Positions 8,770-16,553 of a stretch of DNA of 64,000 nt are shown piece by piece (position 1 is the first letter of the stretch; the number at the start of each line of letters is the position of its first letter). Both the position numbers and the translations under genes were made by a program. This stretch comes from Arthrobacter pascens. GTDB lineage: Bacteria > Actinomycetota > Actinomycetes > Actinomycetales > Micrococcaceae. The stretch is from assembly GCF_030815585.1 (NCBI RefSeq), contig NZ_JAUSWY010000001.1, positions 1,798,001 to 1,862,000 on the forward strand, read 5' to 3'. The notes below the pieces were generated by a model that did no database searches, was not told the origin of the DNA, and saw only the letters and a program-made list of their open reading frames with translations.

Positions 8770-8805
8770 CCCGAGGGCGGAAGCGCCGAGCGCTCCGCCC
8801 TCGGG
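8770..8805. terminator. Bidirectional terminator between convergent genes
   Basis: A GC-rich stem of about 15 base pairs (CCCGAGGGCGGAAGCG against GCGCTCCGCCCTCGGG, one bulge) lies between the stops of the phytase gene (+) and the alginate-lyase-like gene (-). There is no U tract on either side. Confidence 0.6.
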
Positions 8806-8844
8806 TGCCGGCCGGGCCGAACGGGCCGTACGACGCAGGATCGC

Positions 8845-10560
8845 TCAGTCGACCATCCGGTATGTCGCGTCGGCACGGTCGAGGTCGCTGGCCATAAGGT
8901 CCAGGACGAGGCCGTAATTCTCGTGCCTGATGTACCGGTCCGGAAAGTTGTGTGACCGGAACGAGGTCAGACGGCTATGGGCGAGTCCAATGACCGGAAG
9001 GAAGGTCGCGTCGGCCTTGAACACTGCGGAGCCATCATTCTGCACAAGACTGAATTGGTAATTCCAGTGGCGCAGGAAGTAGCCGGGCATGTCGACTGAC
9101 TCGAACGAGATGCGACCGTCCGCCTGACTGGCCAGCCCGGGGACTATCCGGAACTGTGAGTCCTTGACAGGGGATGTCGTGGGATCGAGGCGGACAGTTG
9201 AACCGGAGTGCCGAACGTAGCGGTCCGGCACGTTGAAGCTTTGCAACCGGGAGACGCGCCTGCCGGTCTGGGCCGGGTACTGCATAAGGGTGCCGAATCC
9301 CAGGGCGTCATACCCGCCGGAGGTTGTTCCGTAGTAGCCGCCTCCACTATCCGGCCGAAGGGTGGCAGCGATTTGGCTGACCCAGGGGGTGTTGAGGCCC
9401 TTGCGGCCCGAGTAGTGTCCCAGAATCTGATCCCACACCGGCCGGGGCTGCGCCCGCGAGCCCGCTCCGGGGACTGTCTGGGTCTGCCAGCCGACATGGG
9501 GGGCGGTAGTGGCCTTTGGGCCGGACTGCCACGTGTATGGGGTGAACGGGACGTCATTGCCGAGGTTGTACTTCGCGACGTACTCCGCTGCCTTGAGGAA
9601 GCGGTTGTTATCGTGTCCGTAGCAGTCGATGCCCTGGTTCCAGGCCATTTCGCAGAAGGCACCCATGAGCCCGATGCCCATAATGGTGTGTCCCTGATCG
9701 CGGCCGCTCTCCTGCCACTGGGCCAGGCCCTCGTCCTCGTAAACGAACGGCACAGCGTTCGGCAGCGAACCGTTGCCCGCGCCGCTCTGGAAGTACGTGA
9801 CGGCGCGGTCCACCAGATCATCGCGGTCCGCAAAGACCCCAATGGCCAGGATCGATGCCATGTTGCACAGGTCCCAGTTCGCCCAGTAGTTCGTGATGAC
9901 AGCACCGTTGTGATTCGTGAGGAAATCCTCATTCATCGGGTGGAAAATGTTGAGCAGCATGCCACGGAACCGCTCCAGCTCGAAGTCCGGATGGTCCCGC
10001 ACCAGCTCAGCCGCATTCGCGAACTGGTAACCGTAGATGCCGGCAGCCAGGTAGCGATCGGCGTTGCCTGTGACCGTCTTCAGCATCCCGGACCAGGCAT
10101 TGAGGATCCGCACCGCAGCCGCGCCATGGGCGGCCTCGCCGGAGATTCGCCACCGCAGGGCATTCTGGTAGGCCGCGTGTACGTCGGGAAAGAGCTGCGC
10201 GTAGTTTTGCCCGTCGCCCCCGCGGATGACCGTCTCCAACGGATCCGGCTGCCAGCCGGAATTGGAGCGCCCGTTTGCTACCAAACGATTCCAGCCCCCC
10301 AGCCAGGGCTGGGCGCTGTCGGCCACGTGCAACGATGTCGCCTCGACGTCTGCCAGAGTGTGGACCATGCCTGGATGCGCATACTTGGACGGTCCAAGAG
10401 AGACTGTCGCGAGCGGAGTGGGGCTGGGCTTGGGCTTCGCCCAGGAGACGCCGGCCGCACCGGCTGCGACAAGGGGTACAGCAAGGGAGGCGCCTGCCAT
10501 GAGGGACCTGCGTGAGATCGCAGTGCCGGATGCGAGAGCGTGGCGATAATTCGTCGTCAT
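8845..10560 (-). CDS. Tat-exported alginate-lyase-family protein with AbfB domain
   Basis: A 571-residue secreted enzyme. The N-terminus carries a twin-arginine signal (ISRRSLMAGASLAVPL). Residues about 60-390 match the alginate lyase fold (Pfam Alginate_lyase), with the conserved TNHNGAVITNYWANWDLC segment that holds the asparagine-histidine active-site pair, and later GLAQWQESGRDQGHT. The C-terminal 140 residues are an AbfB-type beta-trefoil, visible as a repeated SFNVPDRYVRH / SVDMPGYFLRH / SHNFPDRYIRH motif. The AbfB (CBM42) domain usually binds arabinofuranose side chains, so the real substrate may be an arabinose-decorated uronic-acid polymer, not alginate. I chose the ATG at 10560 (GGAAG upstream) because the twin-arginine signal follows it. 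The frame is open 53 codons further. Confidence 0.82.
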   Translation of the reverse strand: MTTNYRHALASGTAISRRSLMAGASLAVPLVAAGAAGVSWAKPKPSPTPLATVSLGPSKYAHPGMVHTLADVEATSLHVADSAQPWLGGWNRLVANGRSNSGWQPDPLETVIRGGDGQNYAQLFPDVHAAYQNALRWRISGEAAHGAAAVRILNAWSGMLKTVTGNADRYLAAGIYGYQFANAAELVRDHPDFELERFRGMLLNIFHPMNEDFLTNHNGAVITNYWANWDLCNMASILAIGVFADRDDLVDRAVTYFQSGAGNGSLPNAVPFVYEDEGLAQWQESGRDQGHTIMGIGLMGAFCEMAWNQGIDCYGHDNNRFLKAAEYVAKYNLGNDVPFTPYTWQSGPKATTAPHVGWQTQTVPGAGSRAQPRPVWDQILGHYSGRKGLNTPWVSQIAATLRPDSGGGYYGTTSGGYDALGFGTLMQYPAQTGRRVSRLQSFNVPDRYVRHSGSTVRLDPTTSPVKDSQFRIVPGLASQADGRISFESVDMPGYFLRHWNYQFSLVQNDGSAVFKADATFLPVIGLAHSRLTSFRSHNFPDRYIRHENYGLVLDLMASDLDRADATYRMVD

Positions 10561-10696
10561 TGACTTCCGTTCGCTAGAGAGTGCTGAGAAATGAACCCGA
10601 TCGATCGCTACCGCGGCGGCGGTGCTGAGGTCCGTCTCAGCACGCACCCATCGGGACAAAAGCAGGGAAATCGTTATCCCGCTGCTGGCAATACTC

Positions 10697-10710
10697 ACAT
10701 GCCTAGGCCA
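10697..10710. repeat. Direct repeat, right copy
   Basis: ACATGCCTAGGCCA, identical to 7526-7539. It lies in the non-coding stretch 10561-10918 between the alginate-lyase-like and DGPF genes. That stretch otherwise shows only the ECF42-type promoter. Confidence 0.7.
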
Positions 10711-10840
10711 ACGGTTCAAGAGGGCCGGCGGCTTTTTTCGTTACCGGCAGACAGCGGGTCGGTTCCCCGGGCATCGGCGGTACGGCTGGTCACAGGACGC
10801 GTCCGCCACAATCCTGTCACGAAAAAAACTTCCTGGGGTT

Positions 10841-10867
10841 TGTCGATTCCGGCGCGCCCAGTTCGAC
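10841..10867 (+). promoter_or_regulatory. ECF42-type promoter before the DGPF gene
   Basis: TGTCGA (10841-10846), 17 bases, then CGAC (10864-10867). This matches the consensus described for ECF42 sigma factors (TGTCGA at -35, CGA/TC-type -10), which sits upstream of DGPF genes linked to these sigma factors. The next two genes are exactly such a pair. Confidence 0.75.
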
Positions 10868-10918
10868 AGGATAGTAGAAGGACGCACACGGCGTCCTCGT
10901 CCAGGCAAGGAGAGACCC

Positions 10919-11347
10919 ATGAAATACATGTTCATCATGCGCGCAACCGCTGAGGCAGTTGAGGCCTCCAAGGAGATCCCCTTCGAAGAAATGATCAACA
11001 AGATGGGCGCCTACAATGAGTCGCTGATCAAGGCAGGCGTCATGCTGGCGGGGGAGGGCCTCGCTGATGTGAACGAGGGTTCCGCGTTTGTCGTCGACTT
11101 CTCGGACGAACCCCCCATCATCACCGACGGACCTTATGGCGAGGCGCACGAGCTGTTCAACGGTTTCTGGATCGTCCAGGTTGCGTCAAAGGAGGAGGCC
11201 GCAGAGTGGGCGAGCCGGTGTCCGCTTGGTCCGGGCTCGAAGCTCGAGGTTCGCCGAGTGACGGAAGCTGACGACTTCGCTGACTTCGCTGGCAACGAAT
11301 ACATCCAGAAGGAAGCCGGATGGCGCGAGGAGCTGGGTCAGCGTTGA
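10919..11347 (+). CDS. DGPF/YCII-domain protein linked to ECF42 sigma factor
   Basis: A 142-residue YCII-related protein of the DGPF type. The signature appears here as TDGPYGEAHE, with tyrosine in place of phenylalanine. The fold is a ferredoxin-like dimer; activity is unknown. These genes are the usual targets and neighbours of ECF42 sigma factors. An AAGGAG ribosome binding site precedes the ATG at 10919. The ECF42-type promoter lies 50 bases upstream, and the sigma factor starts 28 bases after the stop. All of this points to an autoregulated two-gene unit. Confidence 0.9.
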   Translation: MKYMFIMRATAEAVEASKEIPFEEMINKMGAYNESLIKAGVMLAGEGLADVNEGSAFVVDFSDEPPIITDGPYGEAHELFNGFWIVQVASKEEAAEWASRCPLGPGSKLEVRRVTEADDFADFAGNEYIQKEAGWREELGQR

Positions 11348-11375
11348 GCCGAGCCGCAGGAAAGCGGAGCCTGCA

Positions 11376-12617
11376 GTGAACGAGGATGCGGGCTCCGCAG
11401 TCCGGCGCCGGGTTGATGCGCTGTGGCGCATAGAGGGTGCCAGGCTTGTTGCCGTCCTCGCGCGGGTGACGGGCGACGTCGGGCTCGCCGAGGATTTGGC
11501 CCAGGAGGCAGTGGCCGACGCCCTGGTGCAATGGCCGGAGTCGGGCGTCCCGCGCAATCCTGCCGCCTGGCTGACGGCCGTGGCCAAGCGGAAGGCGATC
11601 GACGGCTGGCGTCGGGCCGAGCGGCTCGATGAGCGCTATCGCGCCATGGCACGCGGACTGCAGGAAGACGACGGCGTGGCGTGGGAGCCACTGGACGACG
11701 ATGTGCTCCGGCTCGTGTTCGCCGCATGCCACCCCGTTCTCTCGCGGGAAGCGCAAGTCGCTCTCACCCTGCGGGTCGTGGGCGGCCTGACCACTGAGGA
11801 GATTGCACGGCTGTTCCTCGTTCCCGTCGCCACAGTGCAACAGCGGATCGTGCGAGCCAAGAAGACCCTCGCAGCGGCCCGGGTACCTTTCGAGGTTCCC
11901 GAGCCGAACGAATGGGGCGCGCGGCTAGGCGCTGTTCTGGGTGTCGTCTACCTCATGTTCACGGAGGGATACGCGGCGACGTCGGGGGACCGCTGGATCC
12001 GACCGGACCTGGCCCATGAAGCCCTACGTATCGGCCGCGTCCTCACTGGGCTGGTTCCGCGCGAGCCTGAGGTACATGCCCTGGTGGCCCTCATGGAGTT
12101 CCAGGCCTCGCGTTTCGCCGCCCGCACCCGGCCCGATGGCAGGCCCATCCTGCTGGAGGACCAGGACCGCACCCGGTGGGACAGGGCGCAGATCGAGCGC
12201 GGCCGCGTCGCCCTCGCTCGAAGCGACGCGTCTGGCAAGGGCCGCGGCAACTACGCCCTGCAGGCTGCGATCGCCGAACGCCACGTGCTGGCGCCGAGCG
12301 TCGAAGATACAGACTGGCCGCGGATCGTACTGCTCTATGAGGCGCTCGGCCGGATCGCGCCGAACCCGGTCGTTGAGCTCAACCGCGCCGTGGCCGTATC
12401 CATGGCCACAGGGCCGGCGTCCGCGCTGGCCATCGTGGACCGCATCGCCGCCGACGGGTCGCTGCGCGGATCGTACCTGCTGCCCAGCGTCCGCGGAGAA
12501 CTGCTGGCCCGGCTTGGGCGGACAGAGGAGGCCCGGTCGGAGTTCGTCGCGGCCGCTGCGCTTGCCAGGAACAACCGCACGCGGGAGCTGCTGGAAGAAA
12601 GAGCCGCCAACAGCTGA
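11376..12617 (+). CDS. ECF42-type RNA polymerase sigma factor with C-terminal TPR-like extension
   Basis: A 413-residue extracytoplasmic-function sigma factor. Residues about 1-80 form sigma region 2 (LARVTGDVGLAEDLAQEAVADALVQWPESGVPRNPAAWL). Residues about 105-165 form sigma region 4 (VALTLRVVGGLTTEEIARLF, then VATVQQRIVRAKKTLA). The remaining 240 residues are the helical extension found in ECF42 factors, including AVLGVVYLMFTEGYAATSGD and PNPVVELNRAVAVSMATGP, which resembles tetratricopeptide repeats. The group has no anti-sigma factor; the C-terminal extension is required for activity in characterised members. The start is GTG at 11376. It follows the DGPF gene in the same unit. Confidence 0.92.
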   Translation: MNEDAGSAVRRRVDALWRIEGARLVAVLARVTGDVGLAEDLAQEAVADALVQWPESGVPRNPAAWLTAVAKRKAIDGWRRAERLDERYRAMARGLQEDDGVAWEPLDDDVLRLVFAACHPVLSREAQVALTLRVVGGLTTEEIARLFLVPVATVQQRIVRAKKTLAAARVPFEVPEPNEWGARLGAVLGVVYLMFTEGYAATSGDRWIRPDLAHEALRIGRVLTGLVPREPEVHALVALMEFQASRFAARTRPDGRPILLEDQDRTRWDRAQIERGRVALARSDASGKGRGNYALQAAIAERHVLAPSVEDTDWPRIVLLYEALGRIAPNPVVELNRAVAVSMATGPASALAIVDRIAADGSLRGSYLLPSVRGELLARLGRTEEARSEFVAAAALARNNRTRELLEERAANS

Positions 12618-12816
12618 TGCAGAAGGCCGGTGCGCCCTTCTCTGATGGCTTCGAAGCCTTCAAGGGTCTGGTCACCCATTGCCGACAGGTCGCACGCGGC
12701 GTCGTCCGTGAAGAGCTCGTGTAGTCGATCAAACTCACTTCCCAGTCCATCAGATGGCCGTGCAGGGAAATCAGCTCATGTATCGCCAGCCGGTCTTCGA
12801 CGGAAATAGTCGTCAC
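12618..12816 (-). pseudogene. Frameshifted, truncated SnoaL-like (NTF2-fold) gene remnant
   Basis: Reading the minus strand from GTG 12816 gives ISVEDRLAIHELISLHGHLMD, the typical opening of SnoaL-like proteins. Continuing in frame gives nonsense, but a shift of frame near 12735 restores SEFDRLHELFTDDAACDLSA and then GDQTLEGFEAIREG. The gene then stops making sense where it meets the 3' end of the sigma factor gene. About 65 of some 140 codons remain, with one frameshift. Its GTG overlaps the TAG stop of the NUDIX gene (TAGTG), so it was once co-translated with it. Confidence 0.75.
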
Positions 12817-13316
12817 TACTCGAATATGCGCGGCGGGCGTTGTGACCCGGCAATCCGGAAGGCGAGGGCAGCATCCAATGAACTCATGTTTTCTTCTGGG
12901 CAGGGCGTTGGGGTCCACCAGAGGAAAGCAGAAGCCTCCTCGTTTGTCCTAAGTTCCGGTAGGGCAGTGAGATGAGTGGAGTACACCGCAGCATATTCGA
13001 GGCGGTCGGGACGTTTTAGGGAGAATAGTGCCCGGGCTTCGAAGTCGAGGTGTCCGGCTGAGACTCCGGTCTCTTCCTCTAGTTCGCGGAGCGCCGCTTG
13101 TCGAGGTGTTTCGCCAGCTTCGATCATTCCTCCTGGAAGTTCCCATTCTTGCCGCCACCTGTTGAAGATCATCAATACTTTTCCAGCGTGCCTTAGGACC
13201 ACAAGGGAGAGGGGAAGAGCTGCCTCGTGGTGGGGTTCACTCAGCTCGAACTCGTCAACGAGATCAATCGCCAGCAGTTCGTTTCCGGAACGGTCCGTGA
13301 CCGGCAGAGCGTTCAT
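12816..13316 (-). CDS. NUDIX hydrolase
   Basis: A 166-residue NUDIX pyrophosphohydrolase. The NUDIX box is complete: GGMIEAGETPRQAALRELEE followed by ETGV, with the RELEEE core that binds magnesium. Substrate is unknown; candidates are modified nucleotides or nucleotide sugars. The ATG at 13316 has an AAGGAAC Shine-Dalgarno at good distance; the frame is open 22 codons further without one. The TAG stop overlaps the start of the SnoaL-like remnant. Confidence 0.9.
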   Translation of the reverse strand: MNALPVTDRSGNELLAIDLVDEFELSEPHHEAALPLSLVVLRHAGKVLMIFNRWRQEWELPGGMIEAGETPRQAALRELEEETGVSAGHLDFEARALFSLKRPDRLEYAAVYSTHLTALPELRTNEEASAFLWWTPTPCPEENMSSLDAALAFRIAGSQRPPRIFE

Positions 13317-13540
13317 GCGGGTTCCTTCGAAGTGGGTGTGGGGTGTTCGGGTTTCTGAGTTGTTCTCTGCCGGCGGTGTCAAGGCCGCGCACCATGCTGG
13401 TTATGCCGCACCAGCGCGTGCCATCGTTCGAGGCCGGGGACTCTGCCCGATTCCTAGCCCGTCACCTCCTGCCGCCGAAACGCTCGGGCGCGTAACTCGT
13501 GATCAGAAACAAGCAATAGTGATCGCGCCCGGCTTCTGCA

Positions 13541-13546
13541 TAGACT
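13541..13546 (+). promoter_or_regulatory. -10 element of leaderless methyltransferase gene
   Basis: TAGACT, 7 bases before the ATG at 13554, with no Shine-Dalgarno between. Confidence 0.5.
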
Positions 13547-13553
13547 CAGGCCC

Positions 13554-14405
13554 ATGAATGATAGTCCGATTGGGATCGACTGGGAAGCTGCACGCGCGAT
13601 CAACCGTGACAACTGGGAAGACCGAGTTCCCCTGCACGAAGAGGCATACGGAATCAGCGACTTGGACGATCCAGAGCACCTGACCGGGGTAATCCGAAAC
13701 GATCTGGCCGCCGTCGAGCCCTTCCTCCCTGGCGGCACGGTCTCAGGTCTGGATGTGTGCCATCTTCAGTGCCATATCGGTACAGATACGCTTTCTCTGG
13801 CCCGGGCAGGGGCCCGGGTCACCGGCGTCGATTTCTCCCCGGGCGCCCTGGAATCCGCTGCCAACCTGGCGGAACGTCTCGGCATTGAAGCGACGTGGGT
13901 CGAAACGGACGTTCTCGAAGCCCGAGCCGCCGTGAACGGCGACTTCGACCTCGTATACACCAGCATCGGAACCATCACCTGGCTCCCTGATCTGGACCGC
14001 TGGGCAGCCCAAGTCGCGGGCCTGCTGCGGGCTGGGGGCACCTTTTACATCCGTGACGGGCACCCGGTTCTCTACGCTGTTGATGAGCATGCCGACGGCC
14101 TGCAGCTTCGCTACCCATACTTCGGCAACGGCCAGGCACAGGTATGGGACGACGAGTCCACATACGCCGGCGACGGCAAAGTCGCCCACTCCCGGACGTA
14201 TCAATGGGCCCATCCCATCTCGGAAATCCTAAATTCCCTCATTGGGGCGGGCCTGGAAATTCTTCGTGTCGACGAGGACAAGACGCTCCCATGGAGGTTC
14301 GGCCGCCGCATGGTCGAGGTGCCAGACGGCTTCGCGTGGCCCGAATCCGAGCGCGATCTTCTACCTTGCACCTATACGATCATCGCTCGGAAAGCAGGCA
14401 GGTAG
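13554..14405 (+). CDS. Class I SAM-dependent methyltransferase
   Basis: A 283-residue methyltransferase. Motif I is SGLDVCHLQCHIGTDTLSLARAG, followed by the acidic strand GVDFSPGALESA that binds the ribose of SAM. Motif II-like FDLVYTSIGTITWLPDL follows, then LLRAGGTFYIRD. The target is unknown. The ATG start is preceded by TAGACT at leaderless spacing. Immediately after its stop codon begins the truncated nucleotidyltransferase, so its 3' end marks a recombination junction, but the protein itself looks full length. Confidence 0.88.
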   Translation: MNDSPIGIDWEAARAINRDNWEDRVPLHEEAYGISDLDDPEHLTGVIRNDLAAVEPFLPGGTVSGLDVCHLQCHIGTDTLSLARAGARVTGVDFSPGALESAANLAERLGIEATWVETDVLEARAAVNGDFDLVYTSIGTITWLPDLDRWAAQVAGLLRAGGTFYIRDGHPVLYAVDEHADGLQLRYPYFGNGQAQVWDDESTYAGDGKVAHSRTYQWAHPISEILNSLIGAGLEILRVDEDKTLPWRFGRRMVEVPDGFAWPESERDLLPCTYTIIARKAGR

Positions 14406-14992
14406 ACGCAAAGGGCGAGGTCTCCGAGATCGGTGGATGGGGCGGCGGGATCTTCAACGGCGGGGCCTGGCTGGAGATCGCGGATCGACGGGTCGATGTC
14501 CAGTACCGAGACCTGAACGTCGTCGAACACGAGATTTCGGAAGCGCGGCAGGGCCGCTTTCACATTGAGGCCCTTATGTTCCATCTGGCAGGCGTACCGA
14601 GCTATCTGGTGGTCGCCGAGCTCGCCCTGAACCAAGTTCTCCGCGGAGAACTACCTAGCCCGGACTATCCGAAGGCCCTACGGGAAACGGCGCCGCATGA
14701 CTGGCTCGGTCGGGCAGAGATCACGCTCCACTACGCAGAAGCCGCCTACACCAGCGGCAGAAAGCTAACTGAACTCGCCGGCGCCATCTCCACCTCCGCG
14801 ATGATGGCAGCCCACGCAGTCCTTGCCGTGCGCGGCGAATGGGTCACCAACGAGAAGCGGCTCCTGGAGCGCGCTGGTCTGCGGGACGTGGACGAGATCA
14901 TTGCGGGACTTCGCGCAGAGCCTAGGTCCCTGGAGAACGCGATCAATGAAGCGAAGCGGCGTTTCAACGGCGCTGTGCATGAAGCGATGTAA
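14406..14992 (+). pseudogene. 5'-truncated nucleotidyltransferase
   Basis: The frame gives GEVSEIGGWGGGIFNGGAWL, RRVDVQYRDLNVVEHEISEA, FHLAGVPSYLVVAELALNQV and a helical tail to about residue 195. This matches the middle and C-terminal parts of actinobacterial nucleotidyltransferase-domain proteins related to aminoglycoside adenylyltransferases. The N-terminal third, which should hold the GS and DxD catalytic motifs, is missing. Homology starts within a few bases of the preceding methyltransferase stop, and no start codon or ribosome binding site suits it. It is most likely a dead remnant. Confidence 0.7.
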
Positions 14993-15158
14993 GAGTTATG
15001 TTCAGATGCGAGCCTGAGCGATGCAGGGGATGAAATCCCGTGACTCGCCTCGCACTCCTCTGTCTCGAGGGAAATGGGGATTCCGTAACGCGGGTGTGGG
15101 ACCTCTTCGCCAGTCCCCTTGCGCAATGATGGGCTAATGGAGTTTTCTTCACGTATTC

Positions 15159-15383
15159 GTGTACGAGCTGTTCCAAGTTGCTCACGGGCGCGGCTACGCC
15201 ACAGAAGCAGTCGTCGCAGTCGTCGCAGCCGCTCGACAGACAGGTCGTTCCCGCCTTTGGTCAACCGTGCGTCTGTGGAACGCGCCGTCCTTTCGAGTGC
15301 TCGAAAAGCTCGGCTTCACTCGCCACCACAGCGTGTGGGACGACGACGGCGAAGTCGTCTGGAACAGGCCTGACCTTCACTAG
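15159..15383 (+). pseudogene. 5'-truncated GNAT acetyltransferase
   Basis: GRGYATEAVVAVVAAARQTG is the acetyl-CoA-binding motif A of GNAT enzymes, and LWNAPSFRVLEKLGFTRHHS is motif B. Only the last 70 residues of a family that is normally about 150-170 residues long are present. Sequence before 15159 does not continue the domain in any frame. An ATG at 15159 exists but would give an incomplete enzyme. Confidence 0.7.
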
Positions 15384-15476
15384 CGCCGGTAGGCCTACCC
15401 GAGCCCATCTTCAACGATCTTGTTAAGTCCTTCATGTCAGAGTGGATGTAGAAGCAACGGCAGGCATACTTGACGC

Positions 15477-16277
15477 ATGGTTGGAACCAAGCCGTCGGTA
15501 ATGCCCACGCCCGCGGTCTTCGCGGCATTCGGAGCAGCGGGGACGCCGGAGCGAATGGCCGGCGGGCGAGGGCTGACGTGGCGATCCGGGCAGATCGTGG
15601 TGCGCCCCATAGAAGACCCCGAAGAGGCCGCCTGGAAGTCGCAGGTGCTGGCAGTGATCGACAGTTCCGAAGGGTTTACGGTCCCGCGGCCGATCCGCGA
15701 CGATCGAGGCAACTGGGTACACGACGGTTGGCAAGCCACCGAGTGGATCCCGGGCGTCGCGGACGAGACCCGGGTCGGCGACATTGTGGGTGCGGGGGAG
15801 GCGTTCCATCGTGCAATTGCGGGGCTCCCGCGGCCGTCCTTCATCGCGGCGTCGAATGATCCGTGGAGCCAAGCTGATCGGATTGCATGGGGTGAGGCGA
15901 CCCTGCCTGCCGATGAGCTTCTCGAACTGCTGGTTGCGGAGTGTCGCCTCGTCAATGCTCCCTCGCAGGTTATCCACGGAGATCTTCTCGGGAACGTCCT
16001 GTTCGCAGAAGGGCGCCCGCCGGCGGTCATCGACTGGGCGCCATACTGGCGTCCGCCCGGACTCGGAGCGGCGATCGCCGTAGTCGACGCTGCGTGTTGG
16101 CACGGGCACTCCCTCGACGCACTCGCTGACAACCACGGGATTCCGCAGTGGCGTCAGCTGCTCCTCAGAGCGTTGGTGTTCCGGATGACGACCCTCCACC
16201 TGTTTGGATACTGGGATGACGCGCAGGCAGACCGACACAAACCGGTAGCGGCCGCGATCGCCACGCTGACGGAGTAA
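15477..16277 (+). CDS. Aminoglycoside phosphotransferase-fold protein (TIGR02569-like)
   Basis: A 266-residue protein of the APH/choline kinase fold. The Brenner-type catalytic loop is VIHGDLLGNVLF (HxDxxxxN) and the metal-binding aspartate is in AVIDWAPYWRPPG. The N-terminal lobe contains the RGLTWRSGQIVVRPIEDPEE ATP-binding strands. The overall pattern matches the TIGR02569 group of actinobacterial proteins, whose substrate is not known; real aminoglycoside resistance should not be assumed. CATACT 6 bases before the ATG may serve as a -10 for a leaderless mRNA. Confidence 0.8.
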   Translation: MVGTKPSVMPTPAVFAAFGAAGTPERMAGGRGLTWRSGQIVVRPIEDPEEAAWKSQVLAVIDSSEGFTVPRPIRDDRGNWVHDGWQATEWIPGVADETRVGDIVGAGEAFHRAIAGLPRPSFIAASNDPWSQADRIAWGEATLPADELLELLVAECRLVNAPSQVIHGDLLGNVLFAEGRPPAVIDWAPYWRPPGLGAAIAVVDAACWHGHSLDALADNHGIPQWRQLLLRALVFRMTTLHLFGYWDDAQADRHKPVAAAIATLTE

Positions 16278-16553
16278 TTAAGTGAAGATGTCTGGGTCTC
16301 CGCGCGAGACCCTTCGCGGAATGTAACAGCTTGTATGGGTTGTGGGGGGGAGACGTACTTCGCGGCGACGAACAGGGAACCACCAGCGAGGCGTCGGTGA
16401 CGATCACGCCCTCGCTTGGCTCCCGCAAGTGTGCTTGCCTGACTTCCGACGCCAACTTTGGGCCCGGGACTCTAAGAGTTTAGGGATCGCTCTGGCCTAA
16501 CTGCAGACCGCCGCTGATACGCTCGATGTGTCACCAGTCTCTTGGAAGCGAGC
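16278..16553. other. Non-coding gap
   Basis: No gene is supported in this stretch. On the minus strand around 16385-16420 the words VIVTDASLVV appear, reminiscent of the first strand of PIN-domain toxins, but the match is short and breaks off at once. Confidence 0.5.

Noticed and set aside
9208..10515. 435-codon open frame antisense to the alginate-lyase-like gene
   Set aside because: No domain and no start signal; the opposite strand has a signal peptide and two recognised domains.
16385..16420. Possible N-terminus of a PIN-domain toxin on the minus strand
   Set aside because: Only about ten residues resemble the first strand of PIN domains, with no continuation and no antitoxin.
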